Shown here in pieces: positions 17,117-24,400 of a DNA stretch of 50,830 nt (position 1 is the stretch's first letter; every line of letters starts with the position of its first letter). The DNA is taken from contig NZ_JAPNLJ010000047.1 of NCBI RefSeq assembly GCF_026627445.1, positions 1 through 50,830 on the forward strand. Reading direction: 5' to 3'. A program made the position numbers and the translations under genes. Under the pieces are notes generated by a model. That model was given only the letters and a program-made list of their open reading frames with translations, was not told the origin of the DNA and did not search any database. Source of the stretch: Streptomyces sp. H27-H1 (GTDB lineage Bacteria; Actinomycetota; Actinomycetes; Streptomycetales; Streptomycetaceae).

Positions 17117-18000
17117 GCCTCTCCGCCGTCTCCGGCGTCGCCGACATCGCTGCCGAATCGACTCGTCCAGGCGTCCCCGCGCGAGACCGTGTCGCGCGCC
17201 CGCCGGGCGAACGGAGGCCCGACCATGTTGCCGTCCAGGACGGCGATGCCGCCGTTGGCCGCGGTCACGGCCGCCGCCACCCGGCGTGCCTGCCCCAGTT
17301 CGTCGGCCCGGGGCCGCAGGATGCGGTTGATCACGTCGAGTTCGCTCGGGTGCACGGTGACCTTGCCGTGAAAGCCGAGTGCCCGCACCCGGCTGGTCTC
17401 CTCGGCGAGGACGTCCGGTTCGGCGAGCCGGTAGTTGGCCGTGTCGATGCACGCCGTGTCGAACCGGGCGCAGGACATCGCCATCGCCTGGCGGGCCGCC
17501 AGCATGTTCTCCCAGGTGATGTCGACCCCGAGCGTGGCGGCCAGATCGGCCGAGCCGAACACCAGGCCGTCGGCGGCGCGCGCGACGGAGTCGATGCGGG
17601 TGACCGCCTCGACCGTCTCCAGCGTCACGTAGATCTCCGGATACGCGCCCGCCGATGCCAGCATCCGGCGCAGCAGGTCGACCTCGTCCGCCGAGGTCAC
17701 CATCGTCATCAGGACGATGCCGGGCTTCACCGGACTGTCGGCCAGCATCAGTACGTCGTGCACCGCGGCGAGGCTGCCGAGCTCGTTCACGCGCACGGCG
17801 ACGTTCATCGGCCGCGCCGACTTCTCCAGCGCGGCCCGGCAGACCACGCGGGCGGCCGGCTTCTCGGCGGGCGGTACGGAGTCCTCGAGGTCGATCAGAT
17901 GAACGTCCGCGTCGTACGACCAGGCCTTCACGACCCGTTCCAGTGACAGGGCCGGCGTGTACAGGATGCTGCGCGGTACCGCCCTGACCATGCCGGTCAC
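17113..18000 (-). CDS. CitE/HpcH-family C-C lyase (malyl-CoA lyase type)
   Basis: This roughly 295-residue TIM-barrel lyase/aldolase works on acyl-CoA substrates. SILYTPALSLERVVKA opens the barrel. DVHLIDLEDSVPPAEK contributes the first metal-side acids. EIYVTLETVEAV and FGSADLAATLG give the Glu and Asp that bind Mg, and KVTVHPSELDVIN closes. The start could be GTG 18000, which overlaps the previous stop as GTGA, or ATG 17991. I use the GTG because every neighbouring gene is coupled. It could condense a CoA thioester enolate with a keto acid, the step preceding MaoC dehydration. In ketomemicin-type clusters an HpcH/HpaI-family aldolase does a comparable job. Confidence 0.87.
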   Translation of the reverse strand: MTGMVRAVPRSILYTPALSLERVVKAWSYDADVHLIDLEDSVPPAEKPAARVVCRAALEKSARPMNVAVRVNELGSLAAVHDVLMLADSPVKPGIVLMTMVTSADEVDLLRRMLASAGAYPEIYVTLETVEAVTRIDSVARAADGLVFGSADLAATLGVDITWENMLAARQAMAMSCARFDTACIDTANYRLAEPDVLAEETSRVRALGFHGKVTVHPSELDVINRILRPRADELGQARRVAAAVTAANGGIAVLDGNMVGPPFARRARDTVSRGDAWTSRFGSDVGDAGDGGEA

Positions 18001-19250
18001 TCGGTCACCGACCCGGGCAGCTCGGCCGCCGGACGCGCCCCGGCCTGGATCAGTGCGGCGGAGAGCCGTCTGATCTGCTCCTCGGTCTGGCCGGCCCGCA
18101 GCATCACGCGCAGTCCGGCGGTACCGCGGGCGACGATCGGGAAGAACACCGGCGAGGTGTAGAAGCCGGCCGCGAAGACCTGCCTGGCGGCCTCGACGAC
18201 CGTCGCGTCGCTCATCGGCACGACGCGGATCGGGAACGTGCTCTCGGCCTGCTCGGTCGTGACGAGCGAGTCGAACAGCGCGATGTTGGACCGCAGGCGC
18301 CCCTGCAGGTGTGTCAGTTCCTCGGTGCGGTGGATCTCGGCCGAGGCTATCGCCGCACCGACCGCGGCGGCGTTCATCTTCTGCGAGTAGCCCAGCGGGC
18401 CCGCGAAGCGTTCGATGAGCCGCCGGGTCTCCTCGGAGTAGCCGTCGAGCAGGATCGCCGTGCCACCGGCCCCGAATCCCTTGGTCAGGGTCGCCACGGT
18501 GATGGTCCGCTCGTCCAGCACCGGGGAGTGTGAGCGCACGTAGCCGATGCCGCGTTCGCCGTATGCGGACAGCGAGTGCGAGTCGTCGTAGAAGACGAGC
18601 AGGTTGTACTTCTCCTGCAGTTCGGCCAACTCGACCACGGGCGCGTAGCCACCGAGGCTGTCCGAGCCGTCGACCACGTAGCAGACGCGTTCGTAGGTGC
18701 GGCACATGTCCTCGAGGAAGTCGAGGTCATGGTGACGGCTGGTCACGACCTCGGTCTCGTCGGCGCAGCTCGGCTTGACGTTGCCCATCGAGACGTGCGC
18801 GTTCTTGTCGAAGACCATCAGCGGCCGGGTGCCGTTGCCGAGATGACCCGACGCGATCAGCGGAAGCAGGCCGGTGCTGGCCGCAGCGGTGGAGAGCGCG
18901 CTGATCACCATCGCGCCGAACAGCTCGCCGAGCGACTCCTCCAACTCCAGCAGGACCGACGTCTGGACGCGAGTGCGCGGGATGCAGTGGTCCAGCACGC
19001 CGAAGCGGCGCAGTGACTCGACCGCACCGTCGATGACCTTGGGGTGGGTGTCCAGGTCCAGGTAGGAGCAGACCGTGAAGTTGACGAACTCGTGCCCGTC
19101 GGCCATGTGAAACATGCCGTCCTGGAGGTCACCGACGACGCCGGCGACCCCGTTCTCGTAGGACGTGTTCCAGAAGGCGTTGCCGATCCCGATGAGCTTG
19201 TCGTTGTTGCGGTACAGGTGGGTGGGCGTGATGGATTTGCGGTCGCTCAT
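17997..19250 (-). CDS. Alpha-oxoamine synthase family PLP enzyme (amino acid + acyl-CoA to aminoketone)
   Basis: This 417-residue fold-type I enzyme is of the KAPA synthase / glycine C-acetyltransferase group, which joins an acyl-CoA to an amino acid with loss of CO2. The PLP lysine is in TVATLTKGFGAGG. The aspartate that holds the pyridine nitrogen is in LLVFYDDSHSLSAYGERG, an unusual DDSHS where most members have DEAHS. The N-terminal part has YLDLDTHPKV and HCIPRTRVQTSVLLELEE. The end overlaps the CitE-like gene and the start overlaps the JmjC stop (TGATG). In ketomemicin biosynthesis an enzyme of this family makes the carbonylmethylene bond that replaces a peptide bond, and that is the inferred role here. 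Confidence 0.88.
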   Translation of the reverse strand: MSDRKSITPTHLYRNNDKLIGIGNAFWNTSYENGVAGVVGDLQDGMFHMADGHEFVNFTVCSYLDLDTHPKVIDGAVESLRRFGVLDHCIPRTRVQTSVLLELEESLGELFGAMVISALSTAAASTGLLPLIASGHLGNGTRPLMVFDKNAHVSMGNVKPSCADETEVVTSRHHDLDFLEDMCRTYERVCYVVDGSDSLGGYAPVVELAELQEKYNLLVFYDDSHSLSAYGERGIGYVRSHSPVLDERTITVATLTKGFGAGGTAILLDGYSEETRRLIERFAGPLGYSQKMNAAAVGAAIASAEIHRTEELTHLQGRLRSNIALFDSLVTTEQAESTFPIRVVPMSDATVVEAARQVFAAGFYTSPVFFPIVARGTAGLRVMLRAGQTEEQIRRLSAALIQAGARPAAELPGSVTE

Positions 19251-20116
19251 CAGGAGTTCACCTCGGTGGGCCTGTAGCTGTAGACACCCTTGAATCTCCG
19301 GTAGGCGTACGTGTACAGCGCGACGCCGAGCACGTGCGGCCTACGGAGGATCTTCTTGGACTTCAGCCAGAAGTTGACGTTGATGTTCATCTCGTCCAGC
19401 GACTCGGCCTGGTGCCACCAGCCGAGCGGCAGGTAGAGCATGTGGCCCGGTTCGAGGACGAAGTCACGGCGTTGGGCGAGCTTGGCCGCCAGTCTCGGGT
19501 ATCGCTTCAGGTCGACGTCGTCGAGGTCGACCACTTTGGACTTGTCCCCGAAGCCCCGCAGGACGGACCTCGGGTAGTACTCCCGCACACCGGGTGGGGC
19601 GATGATGAACCGCTTGCGGCCTTCGAGCGCGATGTTGAAGTTCTCGAACTCGTCGAAGTGGCTCTTGGTGAACACGCCCTGGTGGCTGATCCACAGGTTG
19701 GCCGCGTACAGGGCGCTGCCGTAGCCGAAGAGGTCCTCGGCGTCGAACCCGATGACGGCGTTCACATCGGCCGGACTGCTCCGTATGTTCGACACCACCC
19801 GGTGCCAGGTGTCCGAGCTGGTGAGGTGTCGCTCGTCCGCGAAGAACTCGCGGAGCTTGATGTCCCGTGTCTCCCAGCGTCCCGGGTGGTTCTTGTCACC
19901 CGGCTCGGTGAACAGGGTGACGGTCATCTCGGCCAGGCGCGCCGCCACCTCGTCCCGGCCGAGTCCCTGCACGCTGCTCGGGAGCTTGATCACCACGGGG
20001 CGGTCGGCCTTGTACAGCCCCTGGGGGCCGATGGCCATGAATTCCTCGAACGACATGCGGGTGACTTCCACACCCACCGTCCCGTTCGCCTCGGGCACAG
20101 CTTCCGGTACTGCCAT
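19250..20116 (-). CDS. JmjC / cupin-8 Fe(II)/2-oxoglutarate oxygenase
   Basis: This 288-residue protein starts at ATG 20116 with AAGGAGG nine bases upstream. The iron facial triad is readable: His and Asp in GVFTKSHFDEFENFNI (about residue 150) and the distal His in YLPLGWWHQAESL (about residue 245). Between them lies RKRFIIAPPG, holding the basic residue likely to bind 2-oxoglutarate. This matches JmjC-like hydroxylases of the cupin-8 group, which often oxidise amino acids or peptides. The DNVNFWL-like end is present as NINVNFWLKSKK. It is translationally linked to the oxoamine synthase, so its substrate may be an amino acid used by that enzyme or its ketone product. Confidence 0.85.
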   Translation of the reverse strand: MAVPEAVPEANGTVGVEVTRMSFEEFMAIGPQGLYKADRPVVIKLPSSVQGLGRDEVAARLAEMTVTLFTEPGDKNHPGRWETRDIKLREFFADERHLTSSDTWHRVVSNIRSSPADVNAVIGFDAEDLFGYGSALYAANLWISHQGVFTKSHFDEFENFNIALEGRKRFIIAPPGVREYYPRSVLRGFGDKSKVVDLDDVDLKRYPRLAAKLAQRRDFVLEPGHMLYLPLGWWHQAESLDEMNINVNFWLKSKKILRRPHVLGVALYTYAYRRFKGVYSYRPTEVNS

Positions 20117-20156
20117 GTCGTTTGCCCTCCTTCTCTGGAGCCGGGTCACATACCTT

Positions 20157-20200
20157 CGTCAGCCGTCAGCCGTCTGCTCTCAGCCGTCAACCCTCAGCTG
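20157..20200. repeat. Short degenerate direct repeats between two operon A genes
   Basis: The minus strand between the aldolase stop and the JmjC ribosome site contains GACGGCTGA three times, with related TGAGGGTTGA and TGAGAGCAGA units. It looks like slipped-strand expansion rather than a regulator site, though a role in mRNA processing is possible. Confidence 0.5.
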
Positions 20201-21207
20201 TCGGCTCTGCGGCTGCTCAGCTCGGCCACCACGTCCACGATCAGGTCCTCCTGGCCGGCGATGGCCTGCCGTCGACCGAGTTCGAAGAAGACGTCGCGCG
20301 GGTCCACACCGGCGGCCGCGGAGAGTTCGACGACCCGGTGCTTGAATCCGGAGAACACTCCCGCCAGGCCGCTGACGATGCTCATCGAGGCGGTCACCGG
20401 TGGAGCCGGCATGAGTTCGCGCTCGGCGAGCTCGGCGGCGTCGAGCAGCGCGTACAGGTCAATGCCCGTGGCGTACCCGCTCCGCCCAAGCACCGGGACC
20501 AGTACTTCGAGTTGGGTGTTGCCCGCCCCGGCGCCGAAGCCACGGGCGCAGCCGTCGATGATCAGGGCGCCGGCGTCGGCCGCGGCCACCGAGTTGGCCA
20601 CGGCCATCCCGAGGTTGTTGTGTCCGTGAAAGATCACCGGGACGGTGTCGACCGCCTCGACGATCGCACCGATCCGCGCGGTGACGTCCGCGGGGAGGAA
20701 GTGGCCCGCGGAGTCCATGATCCCCACGGCCTGCGCCCCGTATCCGACGGCCCGCGCGGCCTGCTCGGCCAGCTTCTCCGGGGAGGCCATGTGGCTCATC
20801 ATCAGAACGCAGTGCGCCTCGCCACCGGCATCCCGCAGGAAGCCCAGGTGACGCTCGGCCAGTGACGCCTCCGTGGCGTGCACGCCGATGCGGAAAACGT
20901 CGACCCCGTGGGCGATCGCCCGCCGGAGGTCGTCGGAGGTGCCCCAGCCGGGCAGCATGAAAATGCCCATCCGGCTGTGGCGCAGCGCCTCGCGGACGGT
21001 CGACAGCATCTCGTCGTCACTCACAGCGGCCTGCCCGACCTGCAGCGAGGAGGCGCCCAGACCGTTGCCGTGGCCGACTTCCACCACCGGAATCCGCGCG
21101 GCGTCCGCCGCTTCCGCGTAACGGCGCAGCGCGGTGAGCCCGAGCCGGTGCCGGACCGCGTGCTGGCCGTCCCGCAACGTCGGGTCGTGGATCACCACGT
21201 GCTTCAT
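20194..21207 (-). CDS. 4-Hydroxy-2-oxovalerate aldolase (DmpG/HsaF type)
   Basis: This 337-residue DRE-TIM metallolyase cleaves 4-hydroxy-2-oxo acids to pyruvate and an aldehyde, or forms them in reverse. The catalytic N-terminus is intact: VIHDPTLRDGQHAVRH (Arg and Asp) and PVVEVGHGNGLGASSLQ. Metal ligands appear in VPVIFHGHNNLGMAVANS, and GAGNTQLEVLV closes the barrel. The C-terminal communication domain that channels aldehyde to the dehydrogenase partner is present, in the part with VFSGFKHRV and DVFFELGRRQAIAGQEDLI. Length and layout match the catabolic meta-cleavage enzyme. Its start overlaps the dehydrogenase stop (ATGA), as in the degradative operons, but the setting is biosynthetic. 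Confidence 0.93.
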   Translation of the reverse strand: MKHVVIHDPTLRDGQHAVRHRLGLTALRRYAEAADAARIPVVEVGHGNGLGASSLQVGQAAVSDDEMLSTVREALRHSRMGIFMLPGWGTSDDLRRAIAHGVDVFRIGVHATEASLAERHLGFLRDAGGEAHCVLMMSHMASPEKLAEQAARAVGYGAQAVGIMDSAGHFLPADVTARIGAIVEAVDTVPVIFHGHNNLGMAVANSVAAADAGALIIDGCARGFGAGAGNTQLEVLVPVLGRSGYATGIDLYALLDAAELAERELMPAPPVTASMSIVSGLAGVFSGFKHRVVELSAAAGVDPRDVFFELGRRQAIAGQEDLIVDVVAELSSRRADS

Positions 21208-22133
21208 GAGGTCACTCCCGTCCGGGACGCCCGGTCCGGCCGGATCGCGTACTGCTCGGCGACCATGACGGCGGCGGAGTTGATGATGTCGAGGTTTCCG
21301 GCGTACGGCGGCAGCACGTCGCTGTGCGCCAGGACCTGGAGGGTGATCGTCACCAGGTCGCCGACCGCCGTGCAGGCAACGACCTCGTACCCGGGAGCGA
21401 ACGACCGCGTCTGCTCGGCCACCTGATCGACCACCGCGCGCACCGCCACTGGGTCGGCGCCGGCCATGCGGGCATGGATGGCCGTCCGGAAGGTCGCCGG
21501 TGGCACCGCCGGACTGATGTTGAGGATCGCCTTGACGTCGGTCACCCCGGAGAACGTCGTCACGGCGTGACCGGTGGTCGCCACGTACTCGTCGAGGTTC
21601 AGCCTGGTCGCCCGGCCCGCGACCTCGCTGGCCACGGTCGAGACGACCTCGAAGTACGTCACGGGGAAGTGGGCGGCGAGCGCGTGCACGACCGGCACGG
21701 ACGCCTGACCGCCGCAGCTGATCAGATTGACGTTGCGTCCACCGGCCGGCGACACCCCGGTCACGGTGGGCGCCACCATCTGCCCGACCTTGCTGGGCGT
21801 CAGGTCGATCACCAACGTCCCGAGCGGCTCCAGCAGTGGCCAGTGGTCCCGGTGGGACGCGGCGCTGGTGGCGTCGAAGACGACGTCGAACGGGCGCGGG
21901 GCCGCCAGTACGGCCTTGATGCCGCCGGCGGTCGTGGCATAGCCGAGGCTCTCGGCGTACCGCAGGCCCGCCGACTCCGGGTTACGTCCGGCCACCAGCC
22001 GGCAATCCAACGCCGGTGACCGGTCGATCTTGCTCACCAGGTCCCGGCCGATCGCCCCGGTCCCGATGACGGCGACGGTCACCGGTTCGGCGACCTCCGG
22101 ACGGGCGCTCTTCAGACCCGCCGCGGGACTCAA
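21204..22133 (-). CDS. Acylating acetaldehyde dehydrogenase (DmpF/HsaG type), first gene of operon A
   Basis: This 309-residue NAD-dependent enzyme oxidises acetaldehyde or propionaldehyde to the CoA thioester. It has the Rossmann motif VAVIGTGAIGRDLVSK, VFDATSAASH, IDLTPSKVGQMVAP and the catalytic cysteine in NLISCGGQASVPVV. Further family marks are ATRLNLDEY, LNISPAVPPATFRTA and PAYAGNLDI-like PPYAGNLDIINSAAV. The start is a TTG at 22133 placed six bases after a clean GGAGG, with no better ATG or GTG. Paired with the next gene it turns a 4-hydroxy-2-oxo acid into pyruvate plus acyl-CoA. In this cluster it could supply the acyl-CoA used by the oxoamine synthase or the CitE-like lyase. Confidence 0.93.
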   Translation of the reverse strand: MSPAAGLKSARPEVAEPVTVAVIGTGAIGRDLVSKIDRSPALDCRLVAGRNPESAGLRYAESLGYATTAGGIKAVLAAPRPFDVVFDATSAASHRDHWPLLEPLGTLVIDLTPSKVGQMVAPTVTGVSPAGGRNVNLISCGGQASVPVVHALAAHFPVTYFEVVSTVASEVAGRATRLNLDEYVATTGHAVTTFSGVTDVKAILNISPAVPPATFRTAIHARMAGADPVAVRAVVDQVAEQTRSFAPGYEVVACTAVGDLVTITLQVLAHSDVLPPYAGNLDIINSAAVMVAEQYAIRPDRASRTGVTS

Positions 22134-22555
22134 CGTATGCCTCCGTGGGACCCGAGGTGGCAGGTCCGCGGATGACGCGAGAGGCAGCGGCGAGTGATGC
22201 TGCTAGGCCTCGCCGCATCCGGTTCGTAGGTTCCCATGAACGTTGCCCTCATTTTCGATGTGCGCGGCTGCTCGTGACAGCCTTGACTGCAGACACTCAG
22301 ATGACTCACCGGGATGTCCTCAGTTCCGGACCGTGCGTCGACGCGGTCCGGTCACGGTGCCTCTGGTGCAGCCGACGGCCGACCGTCAGTGTCGGCAGGC
22401 CGCCGCGAGGCGACGCGTGAGGAGTCGACGCGTGGTCGCGCGTTCGGAGGACGGAGAAACCGAGACCACTCGGCCGCCGGCCGTCGCGCCGAATCAATCG
22501 CACGCAAGCACGAAGCGGGGTCCTGAACGCAGTGATGTGAAAGCCCAGTTGTCAG

Positions 22556-22587
22556 CATGCCCTCCCAAGCATGCCCTCCCAAGCATG
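22556..22587. repeat. 14-bp tandem direct repeat, possible operator
   Basis: CATGCCCTCCCAAG occurs twice head to tail and is followed by a third CATG. Exact tandem repeats of this size in an otherwise unique promoter region often mark regulator binding, but no regulator gene is in the window. Confidence 0.6.
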
Positions 22588-22670
22588 TACGTTCCCGCCA
22601 CCGATTCAGCGCCAGCGGCGGCGAACATATCAGAAGACGACAGGGCGCGGCCTCCCTCCGACGGGACGGA

Positions 22671-22722
22671 ACTTGATCTTCTTGGGAGACGTGCGGCCCG
22701 TTCGCCCGGCGGACTTGATCTT
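22671..22722. repeat. Spaced direct repeat ACTTGATCTT, possible operator pair
   Basis: Identical 10-mers at 22671 and 22713 are 42 bases apart, which is four helical turns, so both face the same side of the DNA. They are AT-richer than their surroundings. Cooperative regulator binding is inferred. Confidence 0.5.
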
Positions 22723-22846
22723 TCCCTCGACGCCGCTGCGGACGCCGACTATTGTCGAAATCTGCGTGCACCTGACCGAAACAAACCTCGGTGGACGACG
22801 GCAGATTGATGGGGCATCAACTATGGGGTGCATCGAAGGGGGACCA

Positions 22847-22882
22847 ATGGACTGTCGGCTGCACTGCCACACAGTGTCATGA
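22847..22882 (+). CDS. Possible 11-residue leader peptide coupled to the exporter
   Basis: ATG 22847 follows AAGGGGGA (22836-22843), the best ribosome site in the area. It encodes MDCRLHCHTVS and stops at TGA 22880-22882, overlapping the ATG of the exporter as ATGA. The exporter's own ATG lacks a ribosome site, so translation of this peptide may deliver ribosomes to it. Two Cys, two His and one Arg in eleven residues is a striking composition. If instead the exporter starts at GTG 22828, this peptide is only a shadow. Confidence 0.4.
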   Translation: MDCRLHCHTVS

Positions 22883-24144
22883 GCGCGTCGACAACCGAAA
22901 AGGTCGGCCCGCAACGGCTGCGCCTGGGCGCTGATTTCTCCCGACTGTGGTGGTCCGCCGCAGTCTCCTCGCTCGGTGACGGGGCCACGATCGCCGCCGG
23001 CCCCCTGCTGGCCTCCCAACTGACCGACGATCCCCGCCTGATCGGCGCGGCCTCGGTCGCATTCACCGTGCCGTTCATCCTGTTCGGCATCCCGGCAGGG
23101 CTGCTGGGTGACCGCGTCGACATCCGGAAGATGATGGTCCGCGTAGACGTCGCCCGGGCCGTCGTGCTCGCAGTGCTCACTGCCGGGATCCTCGGCGGCT
23201 GGGGCGGGTTGCCACTGCTCTACGTGTGCATGTTCCTGCTCGGTACCGGTGAGGTCATCGGCCGCAACGCCGCGCAGGTGCTCGTCCCGTTCATCACCCC
23301 GAAGGCCGGTCTCTCCACCGCCAACGCCCGCATCATGGCCGTGCAGGAGGCAGGTACCGGCTTCGTCGGCCCGCTCCTCGGTGCGCTGATGTTCGGTGTG
23401 GCGGTGGCCCTGCCCTTCGGCGTGGATGCGGCCACCTTCCTGTGCTCCGCCGTCCTGCTCAGCCGCATCCGCCGTACCCGGCCGATCGAACGCGGACCGG
23501 ACAGGGCCGGCGTCATGTCGGAGATGATGGCCGGCGCCAGATGGCTGTTCTCGCATCACCTGCTGCGCAGCCTCGCCCTGGTGTCCTGTCTCATCAATCT
23601 CGCCGGGAACGCGATGCTCGCCGTGCTCGTGGTGCACAGCGGGAAGGTGCTCGATCTGGGCCCGTTCGGATACGGCGTCCTGCTCGCCTGCCAAGCCGTG
23701 GGAGCCGTCCTGGCCTCCCGGTTCGCTCCGGCCCTGACGGAGCGTCTGGGCAGGGAGGGAGCGCTGGTCGCCACCGCCGTCCTGATCACCGTGAGCGAGA
23801 CGGTGCTGGCCGCGGTGCCCTCGGTGTACGCGGCCGGCGCGGCCCTCGCGATCTTCGCGTGCGGGACGGTGACGTGGAACGTCGTCGTGGTCGTCCTGCG
23901 GCAGACCCTGGTGCCGCAGCACCTGCTCGGGCGGGCGAACAGCGTGTACCGGCTCGTCGCCTGGGGCGGACTGCCCATCGGTGCGGCGGCCGGCGGCATC
24001 GGCGCCGCCGAGGTCGGCACCCGCGCCGTGTTCGGCGCCGGCGCGGTCGTCATGGCGGTTGTCGCAGTGGCGCTCTTCGTGGCCGCCCGCCGCCAGTGGA
24101 TCACACGCGCCGAGCAGGCTTCGCCATCCACGGAAACGAACTGA
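22879..24144 (+). CDS. MFS exporter
   Basis: This 421-residue major-facilitator protein has about 12 hydrophobic helices. The N-terminus is typical of drug exporters (LRLGADFSRLWWSAAVSSLGDG). FGIPAGLLGDRVDIRKMMV is the cytoplasmic 2-3 loop signature. The two halves are separated by a charged loop near residue 200 (RRTRPIERGPDRAGVMSE). I use ATG 22879, which overlaps a small upstream frame. GTG 22828 is an in-frame alternative. It is divergent from operon A and probably cotranscribed with the ligase that follows. Export of the product, and thereby self-protection, is the expected role. Confidence 0.85.
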   Translation: MSASTTEKVGPQRLRLGADFSRLWWSAAVSSLGDGATIAAGPLLASQLTDDPRLIGAASVAFTVPFILFGIPAGLLGDRVDIRKMMVRVDVARAVVLAVLTAGILGGWGGLPLLYVCMFLLGTGEVIGRNAAQVLVPFITPKAGLSTANARIMAVQEAGTGFVGPLLGALMFGVAVALPFGVDAATFLCSAVLLSRIRRTRPIERGPDRAGVMSEMMAGARWLFSHHLLRSLALVSCLINLAGNAMLAVLVVHSGKVLDLGPFGYGVLLACQAVGAVLASRFAPALTERLGREGALVATAVLITVSETVLAAVPSVYAAGAALAIFACGTVTWNVVVVVLRQTLVPQHLLGRANSVYRLVAWGGLPIGAAAGGIGAAEVGTRAVFGAGAVVMAVVAVALFVAARRQWITRAEQASPSTETN

Positions 24145-24400
24145 GCGAACAACCTGCCGACGGGCGGCGCTGCGGTGCGCCGGGCAGCCGGTACCGCAGA
24201 ACACAGTCGTAGGGAGGGCGCGGGTTTCGCAGTGACCGGGGGACACCGTGTGCCACCAGCTTCTCATGAGGCCTCGATGGGCCGGGACACACCAGAGGTC
24301 GGCCCGGTGCCCACGGAATCGCCACGAACCGACGCCCGGCAGTCGAGCGGCCCAGCCGCGGGCTTGCCCGGAACCACCTACTAGCGAATCGGGATCTGCA
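24145..24400. other. Intergenic spacer, nothing recognised
   Basis: About 250 bases between the exporter and the next ligase. I see no gene, clear hairpin or repeat. The ribosome site before ATG 24401 is weak (CGGGAT), so an internal promoter cannot be excluded. Confidence 0.4.

Larger units (their letters stand above)
22134..22846. promoter_or_regulatory. Divergent control region between operon A and the exporter genes
   Basis: About 0.7 kb without a convincing gene separates the TTG start of operon A from the MFS gene. Open frames here are short-range artefacts. Two sets of direct repeats stand out: CATGCCCTCCCAAG twice in tandem plus CATG (22556-22587), and ACTTGATCTT at 22671-22680 and again at 22713-22722, 42 bases apart. 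Both lie on the exporter side. No sigma-70 hexamer pair is clear enough to call. The region should hold promoters for both directions. Confidence 0.6.

Noticed and set aside
22243..22809. Plus-strand frame of 188 codons in the divergent control region
   Set aside because: No ribosome site, no family features, odd composition, and it spans the direct repeats. Treated as non-coding.
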